Shown: positions 1 through 8,421, counted from the stretch's first letter. The stretch: 63,656 bases of DNA from Rhizobiaceae bacterium (GCA_028281105.1 JANQKQ010000056.1:1-63656), one strand, 5' to 3'. The notes: a model not told the origin generated them from the sequence alone. Program-made: numbers and translations.

Positions 1-2
1 GG

Positions 3-89
3 TTCCTCGGAAACCTCATCGAGACCATCAAACCAAGCCAGTGCGCAAACTACGTCTCCAACGCAGGATACGCTTCAATCAAAATGTGA
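3..89 (+). CDS. IS630-family transposase, C-terminal end only (partial)
   Basis: An open frame runs in from the left edge and stops at 87-89. The 28 residues end in ...KPSQCANYVSNAGYAS.., which matches the usual C-terminus of IS630-type transposases (a proline/cysteine/alanine/asparagine stretch followed by an NAGY motif). Only the tail is in the window. A TA dinucleotide at 97-98, eight bases after the stop, is where the disrupted neighbouring gene seems to resume. IS630 elements use TA as target, so this probably marks the right end of the insertion. The family call rests on the short tail alone. Confidence 0.6.
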   Translation, partial: FLGNLIETIKPSQCANYVSNAGYASIKM

Positions 90-516
90 AACGCTCTAGT
101 TCCAACGATACCATCACGTCGGCAATGCCGAGCGTATGGTCGAGGAAGAGACGGCGTACCTTTGTGTTCTTCCAAGACCAGTCGATCCGGTCATAGGGTT
201 GCCTGTCAGCTCCGGCGAGCAGCCGCGCACCGGCATTGGCCAGGCCATACACCATGGGTTTGCTGCCAGCTCGATCAAAATAGTCGAGTTGCGCGCGAGG
301 ACGCGCCAAGTACCCATGGTGAAACAGCAACTGTAACCGGCGGCGGATTTGCTGACCGCTTCCCTCGATCAGCTTCGCGATATGCTCCGAGGTCAGGAAA
401 TGGTGTTTGTGGACCAAGCGGATGATTGCCACGTCTCGGTCAGTGATTTGGAGCGGTGCAGCGTCCGCGCGACGAAAGCGCGGCAGCCGCGGGGTGTGTC
501 GGAGTTCCTCATTCAT
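79..516 (-). pseudogene. Replication-relaxation family protein, truncated by the IS insertion
   Basis: The 145-residue product has a winged-helix region (about residues 22-75: ITDRDVAIIRLV, LTSEHIAKLI, RRRLQLLFHHGYLARP) followed by a KPMVYGLANAGARLL stretch, as in replication-relaxation proteins of plasmids and integrative elements. Those proteins are usually well over 200 residues. This frame ends after VSLELERFTF, and the last five or so codons and the stop lie in antisense of the transposase tail. The gene therefore looks cut off by the insertion at about 97-98. The start ATG at 516 lies 20 bases downstream of the conjugation-ATPase stop, so the two were probably co-transcribed. Whether the truncated product functions is unknown. 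Confidence 0.6.
97..98. mobile_element. Probable right boundary of IS630-type insertion (TA target)
   Basis: The replication-relaxation reading frame looks normal up to the codons for VSLEL and then becomes transposase antisense. The switch falls at CTAG (96-99). The second TA and the left end of the insertion sequence are outside the window, so the boundary is inferred. Confidence 0.4.
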
Positions 517-536
517 GACCGCGTCGTATCATCGGC

Positions 537-2567
537 CTATCTATCGCTTCTCTGGCGCTTCCGTCTGCCAGGTGCAGGCTCCCGAAACGACACTGGTTCG
601 CCGAGATCATCGTATTCGGCCTCTTCATGGGCATCTGGTCGCACTGGCTCGGCGACTGCGTGCTCGCGGCGCTCCATAAGCACCTTGGCTTTTTGTAGAG
701 GAACGGACGCTGGCGACGTTTCGAACGCCTTTTGCCGCAACGTATTCACCGCTTCTCGCGAAACCTTCGGGGATTTGGCCAAAGGTACGTTGATCTTGTT
801 CGCCAACGCGCCATGGGCGACAAAGGCGCTGCCGGTTTTTAAGCCGCGCAAAGCGCGCGCAGCAAGGTAGAGGACGTTTTCCTTGGAATGCACAGCGGCC
901 GGCAGTTCGCGATAAACAGTCGCCAGGGCTTCCGTTACCGAGCCGAACAACGAATACCCGCTCGCGATACCATTGGCGATAGACTTCGCCAGCGATTTGG
1001 TCACCGCATCCATGGTGCCCTGCACCTCAAGGCTGGATTGGGCGGTACTCGTGCCGGAAGACATCGTGAGCACCTCCCCGGTGCCGAGCCAACCTTGATC
1101 CGGTAGCAACACTTCGCCCATTTGCTCTCCCGCGACGACATTGGATCCGAAGCTGGAGCTTGTGCCGGTTGTATTGGCCAATCCCTCGGCCACAGCTCGG
1201 GTGATGCTTTCGACAGCGCTCGTGGAGTGCCCCTCACCACGCAGCTTTATCACTTCCTGGCCAACTGCCGCTGGTCGAACAAGCGCTTGTATTGGCATCT
1301 CCAGGTCGAGCGACAGGATGGCATTGGCGAGTTCTGCGGCTTCCTCCGTATCCTCAATACGGAAGACGGCTTTGGTCGCGCAGTTGTTGCGGATGGCATC
1401 GTGCACCTGTTCACCAGCCGCCCGGGTTTGCGCCAAATATTGATGTCCAAGCAAAAGGCCTGTGCCGTATTTGCGCGCTTCGGATAGAATGTGCGCCACG
1501 TCGCCCGACAGCAGGCGATGGCATTCGTCCACGATAATGAAATATGGCCGTCTGAAGTTACTACGTCGCTTGCAGTGGAAGAATACGGCGTGCAGCAGCA
1601 TTCGGCCGAGCAAGTCAGTGTCGCCGGCGCTCACCTGGTCGCCCTCTTGCAGATTGGCGAGCAGCACATGGCCTTCATCCAGGATGGTTGGGAAGTCCAG
1701 CCGATGATGCGTTTGACCGACCATCAGCCGTATGGCGTCGGTGCTAAGAAACTCCGCGATGCGATTTATGGGGCCGACGGTCTCCGCATCATAATCGCTC
1801 GTTGTGCGCCCCTCCCGGCCCAACCGGTCGATACGCTCAAGCACAGACCGCGCGTATGGGTCTTCCAGTTTCTGCAGGACGCTGGCGCGAAAACCAGATG
1901 TATCCTGCGGATCGTCAAACAGCTTGCCGGTTTCATCCAGGGTCAAGCCGAGTTCGGCTAGTGCGTGGAATGTGCCCTTGAGTACCCGGCGGATAGTTGG
2001 CTTCGCGTGGGAGTTTTCGTCTTCCCACACTCGTTCAACGGCGCTCAGCATGCTGTCCGCGACGACAGATAGCGTGGTCTTGTCGTCCGGACGCGCAAGC
2101 GGGTTAAAGCCGGTGACATGCGATGTCACATTGGGATCGATGAGGTGCAATCGGCCAAGGTCGGCGAGCATGTCACCCACGCCGTTGCTCGAAAGCCAAG
2201 CCAATGTCTTGCTATACAGACCGTCCGGATGTCCGCCATGCGGATCGAGCAGGCATACGCCATAGCCCTTGCCGATCAACTGCCGGATGATGACCTCGAG
2301 GAAGTTGCTTTTGCCGGCGCTGGTGGTGCCGATGCAGTGCAGGTGTCGAGTCAGTGCAGTGACCGGCAAGCGCACTGGCGAGCCGTCAGCCACGCCCAGT
2401 TCGATGATCCTGTCGTCTGCTGGAAGGTTGCGGGTTGGCGGCTCTACAGGCTGGCCCACACGCGCAGCATGGCGCTGATAGGCAGCTGCGACCTTCTCTT
2501 CAACGGTTTCTATACGCCGCCTCACAGAGTGCACCCTTGATTGCAATTCGTTGGATTTAAGGCACAA
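537..2567 (-). CDS. HerA/DUF87-type conjugative transfer ATPase
   Basis: The 676-residue P-loop ATPase is related to VirB4/TraD-type coupling proteins. Walker A is GTTSAGKS at about residues 80-87, followed by GYGVCLLDPHGG. Walker B is FIIVDECHR at about 343-351, followed by SEARKYGTGLLLGHQYLAQ, the usual motif after Walker B in this family. No membrane segments are visible. The C-terminal third (about 420-676) is low-complexity and then basic (ends in RRKRQRSDR). It likely moves DNA or drives transfer of the element, acting in the cytoplasm or docked to a secretion channel. The longest frame starts at TTG (2567) after GACGGAAA; TTG at 2546 is an alternative. The truncated replication-relaxation gene follows. 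Confidence 0.75.
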   Translation of the reverse strand: MCLKSNELQSRVHSVRRRIETVEEKVAAAYQRHAARVGQPVEPPTRNLPADDRIIELGVADGSPVRLPVTALTRHLHCIGTTSAGKSNFLEVIIRQLIGKGYGVCLLDPHGGHPDGLYSKTLAWLSSNGVGDMLADLGRLHLIDPNVTSHVTGFNPLARPDDKTTLSVVADSMLSAVERVWEDENSHAKPTIRRVLKGTFHALAELGLTLDETGKLFDDPQDTSGFRASVLQKLEDPYARSVLERIDRLGREGRTTSDYDAETVGPINRIAEFLSTDAIRLMVGQTHHRLDFPTILDEGHVLLANLQEGDQVSAGDTDLLGRMLLHAVFFHCKRRSNFRRPYFIIVDECHRLLSGDVAHILSEARKYGTGLLLGHQYLAQTRAAGEQVHDAIRNNCATKAVFRIEDTEEAAELANAILSLDLEMPIQALVRPAAVGQEVIKLRGEGHSTSAVESITRAVAEGLANTTGTSSSFGSNVVAGEQMGEVLLPDQGWLGTGEVLTMSSGTSTAQSSLEVQGTMDAVTKSLAKSIANGIASGYSLFGSVTEALATVYRELPAAVHSKENVLYLAARALRGLKTGSAFVAHGALANKINVPLAKSPKVSREAVNTLRQKAFETSPASVPLQKAKVLMERREHAVAEPVRPDAHEEAEYDDLGEPVSFREPAPGRRKRQRSDR

Positions 2568-2644
2568 TTTCCGTCAGAGCGACCATTTCGCCTCCAGCGG
2601 CGAACGCCCGAGTGGTTCGGACGTTCGCAACCTGGAGAGCGAGT

Positions 2645-2947
2645 ATGGAAGCCCAAATCATTGATCTTGTGTCGCGACACAAACCTAATCTGCGCCACCG
2701 CGAGCGAGCACTCACGCAGGAGGCGGAGCAAATCTTGCAAAGGCTCGAGTCGGTACTCGGTCAGCATGCTATGGTTGGCGCGGCTATATGCGGGCGAGAC
2801 CCCGATGCAATGAACGATGAACTGGCTTGCCGCCACATGGCCGCACACACCGCTGGCATGCTGGAAGCCTATGCGCAAAGGCATCGTCAAGCGCAACGAA
2901 CTTTCGAAGAAGCGTTGAGACGCAAAGGCAAGTGGCCGCCGAGTTAG
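2645..2947 (+). CDS. Hypothetical small helical protein
   Basis: The 100-residue protein is not recognised. It is rich in charged and Ala/Arg/Gln residues and looks all-helical, with no membrane segment or signal peptide. I chose ATG 2645 because GGAGAG stands just upstream; an in-frame start at 2612 lacks a ribosome-binding site. It is transcribed divergently from the conjugation ATPase (77 bases between starts) and converges on the 550-residue membrane protein. Its stop codon lies inside the hairpin of a strong terminator, which supports it as a real transcription unit. In this position it could be a small accessory or regulatory protein of the mobile element, but nothing in the sequence proves that. 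Confidence 0.55.
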   Translation: MEAQIIDLVSRHKPNLRHRERALTQEAEQILQRLESVLGQHAMVGAAICGRDPDAMNDELACRHMAAHTAGMLEAYAQRHRQAQRTFEEALRRKGKWPPS

Positions 2948-2962
2948 GCGGCCATTTCTTTT
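2933..2962 (+). terminator. Rho-independent terminator containing the stop codon of the small gene
   Basis: TGGCCGCC (2933-2940), six-base loop, GGCGGCCA (2947-2954), then TTTCTTTT. The TAG stop (2945-2947) of the upstream small gene lies at the loop/stem edge. Confidence 0.8.
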
Positions 2963-2984
2963 GCCATTATCTCTCCAATCACGT

Positions 2985-4637
2985 TTATCCAGCTTCTTCT
3001 GTCTCATCGGCTTTCGGCTTGCGCCGCTTGGTACGTTCTGCCGCCCAGAACATTGCCTTTTCCGTATCGCCGCTGCTCATCGCCGCATCCTGCTGAGCAG
3101 CCATCCAACTATCAACCTCGTCGACTTCCGATGGCTTCTCCTTCTCCGCGTTGTCCGCATTCCTCACCTTGTCGCGAGCCTGCTCGCTGTTGTGCTGATC
3201 TGCTTGCGCATACGCCGAGTCGGATTTGGCCTGCGCTATACGTCCCTGATAGCGCGCGCGCCCCAATTCCATCTTGTCCTCTTTGAACGTCTCGACGGCT
3301 TCGAGCGTGTTGCGCGCTTCCAGCGCGCCGGTTCTTTTTTGAGCGAGTTCCCTTTCAGCGTCCGCCAGTCGCCCTGCCAATTCTGCTGTCTGCTCCGCCG
3401 TTTCGGTCTCTTCATATTCTCGTTTCAAGCGTGACTTCGTGCTGAGCCGTGTCGTTTCATCGAACAGCTCGCTCGAATCGCGCATCGTTTCCGTCGTTGT
3501 CCTGAGATAGTCACTTCGGGTGCGCTGCCGATCGCTGGACGACTTCAGAGCCTCGGTATAGGCGCGTTCATGAACCCGATGCCAAAATGCGGACCTGCCC
3601 CGGTAGCCCTGTATGGCATCTCGTGTTTCTGCCAAGTCTCGGCGAAGCGATTGCTCATCGGTTTCGCTGAGACCGCCAGCTGGTGGCCGCACGCGCAGGA
3701 AGACAAAACCCTGACAGAAATTCATGAAGTCGGCTGATGCCAGCCAGATTGCCGTCGCGGGAAACAGGAAGAACAGACAGAGCAGTACCAGACCGTCCTT
3801 ACCCGATAACGCCGCTAGCCAGACTGCGAGGAGCGAAGCACCGACTGCAAGCAGGCGTCGTCCAGATTGCTCGACGGAGTTGTCGAAATCACCGATCCGC
3901 GCGACGCCATAATAGAGAGCACAGGGGATAAAAAGCAGGCCGACAAGCAGCGGCACCCCGCCAAATGCACGTGACCATGGACCTGGCTGACTGACACTTT
4001 GTTGTGCAGCGGCCCGTTGCGGTTGGACAGCTGATTGCGCAGGTTCGCTGGCGGAGGCACTGCTGGTTTTCACAATCCGGGCACCGGGTGGCAGAGGCGC
4101 GTATCCCGTTGCGAAAGGCTCCCACACCGGGACGTACCTTGTCTCGTAGCGAGCCGGCTCGCACTTCTGCACCGGCTTGTCGCAACGATAGGAGTTGTAT
4201 TCCAGCCAGCACACGTTGGGATCGTTCGACAGGCCCGATTGCCGACACAGCCGCATGATCTCATCCTGGCTGCGTTCGCAATAATCACTCTCATAGACGG
4301 TGCGACATTCTTCGGCCCGGGCGAGAACACGCTGGCTGTCATCTTTGGTGTGTTTCAGAAGCGTTCCGCCTTGTAGTTTATAGCGATTTGCGTCGGCGCC
4401 GCTGATGAAGATTTCGGTTATGTGCCTATAGGTTCCATCACAGCGAATGCCAAAACTGTATACCGTTTCGCCATGCTGGCGCTTACTTTCCCCATCCCAC
4501 CCCTCAATCTCGTGCGTGGGTTGGACACCGGCATTATTGCAGGCATGTGGATAATCGAGTTCGTCGGACCACGCTACGCTTTGCGCGACAAGCAGCACGA
4601 CAGCAATCGGAAACAACAGGACGCGTCGCCCCATCAT
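2985..4637 (-). CDS. Exported/membrane protein with C-terminal coiled coil (hypothetical)
   Basis: The protein has about 550 residues and no recognised family. It begins with a signal peptide (RRVLLFPIAVVLLVAQSVAWS), followed by a Cys-containing periplasmic part (about 25-200; CNNAG, IRCDGTY, CRTVYESDYCER, CRQSG, YRCDKPVQKC), a Ser/Gln/Ala-rich linker, two or three hydrophobic segments (about 228-305) and a long charged coiled-coil tail (about 330-545) rich in Glu/Arg/Lys/Ala. GGGAGG precedes two adjacent ATGs (4637, 4634); the longer GTG start at 4643 overlaps that ribosome-binding site and is less likely. The layout suggests an envelope-spanning structural or anchoring role in the mobile element, perhaps at a transfer channel. 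This is inference from position only. Confidence 0.65.
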   Translation of the reverse strand: MMGRRVLLFPIAVVLLVAQSVAWSDELDYPHACNNAGVQPTHEIEGWDGESKRQHGETVYSFGIRCDGTYRHITEIFISGADANRYKLQGGTLLKHTKDDSQRVLARAEECRTVYESDYCERSQDEIMRLCRQSGLSNDPNVCWLEYNSYRCDKPVQKCEPARYETRYVPVWEPFATGYAPLPPGARIVKTSSASASEPAQSAVQPQRAAAQQSVSQPGPWSRAFGGVPLLVGLLFIPCALYYGVARIGDFDNSVEQSGRRLLAVGASLLAVWLAALSGKDGLVLLCLFFLFPATAIWLASADFMNFCQGFVFLRVRPPAGGLSETDEQSLRRDLAETRDAIQGYRGRSAFWHRVHERAYTEALKSSSDRQRTRSDYLRTTTETMRDSSELFDETTRLSTKSRLKREYEETETAEQTAELAGRLADAERELAQKRTGALEARNTLEAVETFKEDKMELGRARYQGRIAQAKSDSAYAQADQHNSEQARDKVRNADNAEKEKPSEVDEVDSWMAAQQDAAMSSGDTEKAMFWAAERTKRRKPKADETEEAG

Positions 4638-4643
4638 ATGCAC

Positions 4644-5360
4644 CTCCCGTTCTACAGGGGAGAACGTTACACATCGTGTTTGTGCTATTCAACAAAGCAC
4701 ATTGGTGCGTTTAAGCATCTATCGAATTCACATTCGTATGTAGTTTAGCAGCTTACAGATGTGGCTGGAAATTATGTTCCTGGATGATCACTCTTGCTGC
4801 GGACTAGGTTGGTGAACGACCAGGAGAAGCGTTCTGAGGGCAACCAACCCGCAACGAACACACCACTGCCTCTCGAGTTGAAGCACTTGCCTCTTACATG
4901 AAGCGCTGTTGGCGGATGGGTTCATGTAGGATGCCACCGACCATCTCAAGGTTGGTTATCCCCAGCGCCCGCCGAGATGTTATGAAGAGTTGCTTTTGGT
5001 CATTAAACCCACTAAGAGGCCGCGAAGTACTGTGCAGGCAATTGATTCGCATCGCTTAACACAGTTTTTGTAGTGCACCTTGCGTAGCCTCACCGCTTCA
5101 AATGGATCGAAGGTGCATATGCTTTTTTGGCCGACATATCAACGTTACTTGGCGTTGAAAGCCTGCGCCCATTATTCGCTTGACTCGAAGTTGCCTCACT
5201 GCTTCACTGGTAGCTTGTTCGGGAGGAGACTGGCCTCGCAGTCGCTACAAATAAAAGCGAGATGGCCAGCAAGCTGCGTGACAATTTACCTCAAAAGATT
5301 TCTGTGGAAATTCCTATGTAAGAATTGCAGTCCTGCAAGTTTTACTGGCAGGAGAATTTT
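4644..5360. other. Intergenic stretch, no convincing gene
   Basis: About 700 bases of lower-GC sequence between divergent genes. An open frame at 5080-5364 has no ribosome-binding site, no family resemblance and a composition unlike its neighbours, so I do not call it. I see no inverted repeat or RNA gene. It must hold the promoters of both flanking genes and may contain decayed coding sequence. Confidence 0.5.
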
Positions 5361-6047
5361 ATGATTGAGGGCATGTCATTTTTTTCATTGTTTTATTATG
5401 TTTACTGGGCGATAGCACTGTGGTTGGCATTTGAGTTGTTTGACTGGGTAGCTCGACTTAGGAGATATCGGAATCACCCACGAAGTGAAGCGCTTGGGCG
5501 AGCTACACCAGGCTTGCAGCTTGCTCCCCGGATTTCCCCATTTATCAAACGTGGCTCAACTTTGTATGTGGTCGGCAGGTCGAGTAAGTACGCTAGCTCG
5601 CTCCGATGGGGCATCTTTTGGAGGCTTGCACTGCGTCTGTGGCTTCGGAGAGGGTGCAAAATCCACTACATCCTGACTGAGGAGCTTGCAAAAGGTCTTG
5701 ACGGGGGCACCTATAAGAAACTGGCTGCGGAGTTTCCCGAGCAATTCATCCTACATTTCGCACCAATTGGCGATGGTGATTTTGATGAAGAAACGGAGCG
5801 TCTGATGAAGAAGCTTTCTTCAACACATCCGACCATTTTGGATATCGGCGATGGGCGAACAGTGATGTGGCTGGAACGGAGTCACCCCGAAGGGCAGTCC
5901 GCAACTGATATAGAGTTTCTTGTGCCAGAGCACACGGCCGAAGATCGTCGTGTACAAACATATCTTTCTGAGATTGGGCATCTTGTCAAAGCACTTTCGG
6001 CAATCGATATTGGGCCCAAAAAATTCTCACACAACGCATCTACCTGA
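5361..6047 (+). CDS. Membrane-anchored protein of unknown function (mobile element)
   Basis: The 228-residue protein starts at ATG 5361 after AGGAG; the longer frame from 5325 has no such site. Residues about 6-28 form one membrane helix (SLFYYVYWAIALWLAFELFDW). The rest is a soluble alpha/beta domain with SFIKRGSTLYVVGRSS-like, WLRRGCKIHYILTEE, FILHFAPIGDGDFDEETERL and TILDIGDGRTVMWLERSH segments. I do not recognise the family. The alternation of hydrophobic strands with acidic loops resembles a nucleotide- or phosphate-binding fold, but no motif settles it. It has much lower GC than the flanking chromosome and is the first of three genes ending at a terminator near 6923. Such orphan membrane proteins in elements are often defence or exclusion functions; that is speculation here. 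Confidence 0.55.
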   Translation: MIEGMSFFSLFYYVYWAIALWLAFELFDWVARLRRYRNHPRSEALGRATPGLQLAPRISPFIKRGSTLYVVGRSSKYASSLRWGIFWRLALRLWLRRGCKIHYILTEELAKGLDGGTYKKLAAEFPEQFILHFAPIGDGDFDEETERLMKKLSSTHPTILDIGDGRTVMWLERSHPEGQSATDIEFLVPEHTAEDRRVQTYLSEIGHLVKALSAIDIGPKKFSHNAST

Positions 6048-6130
6048 CATAATCCTAGAATACCCGAGTTCCCATAGGCTACAACTTGTGCGCAACTACG
6101 TGCAAAGCACTATATTCTGGAGCCAACCAA

Positions 6131-6538
6131 ATGGAAGCTAATTTTACGGCCGTAATTGCAGCTTTTATCAGCGCCAGCATACTATATGTCGCGTCCTCCG
6201 CGCTGGTCATTGGCTCCACCTCAGATCTTTACCAGAAATACTTGGAAGAAGGTGCAAAATTAATGAGTTTTTGCTTTAATTCATCCACTTCACATAACAC
6301 AAGGATACTTGTAGAAAGTTTTCACAAATTAGTTTTTGCCTCTTATATTGTGTCCATGGTGATATTCGTCTTTCTAGTTTTGGGATTTGTGGGCTGGCTG
6401 AGAATTGAAAACTTTGAGATGGCAACTGTGAGGTTTCTATCTTTTGTTACAACTATCTTTCCTGCATCTGTGATATTTGCTATGATTATTTCAGGCCGTT
6501 CTGTTCGACTTCGGCGGACAGAGGACAAGCGTGGCTAG
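6131..6538 (+). CDS. Small polytopic membrane protein (hypothetical)
   Basis: The 135-residue protein starts at ATG 6131 with GGAG 9 bases upstream; the frame could be read from 6086 but without support. Hydrophobic segments lie at about residues 5-27, 64-90 and 98-120 (AAFISASILYVASSALVI; FASYIVSMVIFVFLVLGFVGW; FVTTIFPASVIFAMII). A polar loop of about 35 residues separates the first two, and the tail is basic (RRTEDKRG). The family is not recognised. It is 83 bases after the preceding membrane-protein gene, on the same strand and with the same low GC, so the two are probably co-transcribed and may act together. Confidence 0.5.
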   Translation: MEANFTAVIAAFISASILYVASSALVIGSTSDLYQKYLEEGAKLMSFCFNSSTSHNTRILVESFHKLVFASYIVSMVIFVFLVLGFVGWLRIENFEMATVRFLSFVTTIFPASVIFAMIISGRSVRLRRTEDKRG

Positions 6539-6732
6539 GCGTGAGTGTGGTGCACCCAGAAATCTCACCTGATGCCGCAAACTGTTTGGGCAGCCTGTCC
6601 TAGTTACTCATTAACTCTAATCCCAAGTTCCATCGGCAATTTAAACTCAATGACACCGCGATCTGTCATCAGTTCGCGCTGCCTAACGTGTTTCCGAATT
6701 GGAGGCACCGAAGCAGCACGAAAGGGTGCGAC
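6539..6732. other. Short gap without a convincing gene
   Basis: A weak frame at 6545-6766 has no ribosome-binding site and no recognisable sequence. I see no other feature. Confidence 0.4.
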
Positions 6733-6936
6733 ATGTGGAAGATCATTGAAGTTTCCGCGGCAATGAACGGTTCTATCATAGTGACGGCCGGGCTGCTCGC
6801 CTACCTCACTAGATCAAATCCGCCAGTTGCCGAGGGAATTATGCTTGCTGGCGCCGTTTCTGCCGGCTGCCTAGTGTGGGACATCTGTGATGCTGTTCTT
6901 CAGCACTTGCGCATCAAAAACGGGGAGTCGAACTGA
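6733..6936 (+). CDS. Tiny two-helix membrane protein (hypothetical)
   Basis: The 67-residue protein starts at ATG 6733, preceded by AAGGG. Two hydrophobic segments (about 10-26, GSIIVTAGLLAYL; about 34-56, GIMLAGAVSAGCLVWDICDAVL) are separated by a proline turn (SNPPVAEG), giving a hairpin-like membrane topology. The family is not recognised; the shape resembles holins or small toxins, without sequence evidence for either. The stop codon lies inside the following terminator hairpin. It is the last of three same-strand membrane-protein genes in the AT-rich part of the element. Confidence 0.5.
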   Translation: MWKIIEVSAAMNGSIIVTAGLLAYLTRSNPPVAEGIMLAGAVSAGCLVWDICDAVLQHLRIKNGESN

Positions 6937-6950
6937 CTCCCTGATTTTTT
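6923..6950 (+). terminator. Rho-independent terminator containing a stop codon
   Basis: GGGAGTC (6923-6929), loop GAACT, GACTCCC (6935-6941), then TGATTTTTT. The TGA stop (6934-6936) of the tiny membrane protein is within the hairpin. Confidence 0.8.
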
Positions 6951-7032
6951 ATACAATCTCCATCTATCTCATATTGACAACGCGAGCGTACCAAACACCT
7001 AATCTGGCTGCACCAGTTCGGTGTCAGGAATC

Positions 7033-8421
7033 ATGTATGCTGATAGCCTGATCTTTGGATTTGGCGCTATGAGCAAAGGCAAGGGGCAGAGCAGTCTGAC
7101 GGTAGAAGCAGTGTTTGATCTGCGCCGTGATGCTCATGCCCAACCAATTCGTGCTGAAGGTTTCTTCGCTACGCTATCGGAAGCCGAATGGTCGGCGCTG
7201 CGCAAAGCCGCTTCGCAAACCGGCAAGACCGACAACCCTGCCTTGCGCTGCGGCGATTGCCGCAGAGCCGTCTATGCCCGTGAATCACGGAAAGGCCGCA
7301 GACATGCCTACCATTTCGCCGGCGATCATAGCGGTTGCCGCTGGTCGGGCGCGGTCGCCGGGCATGTGCGGGCCATCGACGCCGATAAGTTTCGAGGCCA
7401 GCAGGAAGGCGAACAGCACAGGACACTGCGGGAGTTGACGGCCGAGGTCCTGGCGTTTGACCCGAAAACCCGTGCCGGCGGTATCTATCACCATCGATAC
7501 ACGAAACTCGAAGACGGACGTTACACCTATCCCGATGTCTTTGCTAAGTTCTGGCAAGACGCGCAGGCAGTTTTCGAGATCCAGCTCGCAACCACACATC
7601 TACCGATAATTACCCGGCGGGAACAGTTCTATCGCGACGCCGAGATTCGTCTCATTTGGCTCATCGGCTATCATGAGAAAGGTCCGATGCGCAGGGCGTT
7701 CCGCGACATTTATATGGACAATGACGGCCAGATTCTCGGTATGGATGGCGAAGTGGCCGAGGCCGCGCGCGAGGCGAAGGAGCCGCGCTTTCGCCTGTAC
7801 CGACTGTTGCCCGATCCTCCCAACAAGGGCTTTGCGCCGCGGTGGCGCAACCGGATTGTGACGCCAGGGGAAATCGACTGGGGTGGCTGCGGTGACCGTC
7901 CGCGTTCGGCACAGGGTTCTTATGATCATTATCTGGACACGATGATCGCGCGCGATGACCGGTTGAGTAGTTTACGCGACCAGTTCTATGCCTCCTTGGA
8001 GGGGACGGACGAGACAGTCGTCGGTGCGGCCTGGGATCAGGTCCGCCAGATCACGGGCGGCATGCTGTGGCGGGACTTGCCGGATCGTTATGACACCATG
8101 CGGGTGCTTGGCGTGCTGGCAACGCTACGGCTTAACAGGATATGTGTGCAGGCAAATATATCGATGAAAGACCTGCCGAACCTAGTCAATTCCATGTTGC
8201 TGGAGCCCGAAAAAAGGCGCGCCTGGACGAAAGCATTTGAGCGGCTTTGCCAGGCTACGGATCGGCAGGGTTTGCTGGCAACGGAGTCTGTAGCCGATAA
8301 ATGTAACCGCAACCTTGCCGCGAGCGCGGGTACCACGTCGCCGGATCAGCAGGCGGGTCCGGTTTTTGATGCCCTCTTTCCTGAAGGCGCGTTTCAACGC
8401 ATGACGTTGGCCGAGGGCTGA
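7033..8421 (+). CDS. CoiA-like PD-(D/E)XK nuclease-domain protein
   Basis: The protein has about 462 residues. A Cys-rich knuckle near the N-terminus (CGDC ... H..AGDHSGC, about 73-102) precedes a segment resembling the CoiA nuclease core: GEQHRTLRELTAEVL, then YTYPDVFAKF (PDV, about 167) and AVFEIQLATTHLPIITRREQFY (EIQ, about 182), followed by IRLIWLIG. PDV...EIQ with the downstream R/Y/W pattern is the CoiA-type signature, and DUF6035-type proteins share it. The C-terminal half (about 290-460) is not recognised. CoiA itself helps in natural transformation; in a mobile element the protein could instead process or restrict DNA. Starts at GTG 7021, ATG 7033 and ATG 7069 are all possible and none has a strong ribosome-binding site. 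Confidence 0.6.
   Translation: MYADSLIFGFGAMSKGKGQSSLTVEAVFDLRRDAHAQPIRAEGFFATLSEAEWSALRKAASQTGKTDNPALRCGDCRRAVYARESRKGRRHAYHFAGDHSGCRWSGAVAGHVRAIDADKFRGQQEGEQHRTLRELTAEVLAFDPKTRAGGIYHHRYTKLEDGRYTYPDVFAKFWQDAQAVFEIQLATTHLPIITRREQFYRDAEIRLIWLIGYHEKGPMRRAFRDIYMDNDGQILGMDGEVAEAAREAKEPRFRLYRLLPDPPNKGFAPRWRNRIVTPGEIDWGGCGDRPRSAQGSYDHYLDTMIARDDRLSSLRDQFYASLEGTDETVVGAAWDQVRQITGGMLWRDLPDRYDTMRVLGVLATLRLNRICVQANISMKDLPNLVNSMLLEPEKRRAWTKAFERLCQATDRQGLLATESVADKCNRNLAASAGTTSPDQQAGPVFDALFPEGAFQRMTLAEG

Noticed and set aside
5080-5364. 94-codon frame in the element's intergenic region
   Set aside because: No ribosome-binding site, no family resemblance, and it overlaps the better-supported start at 5361.
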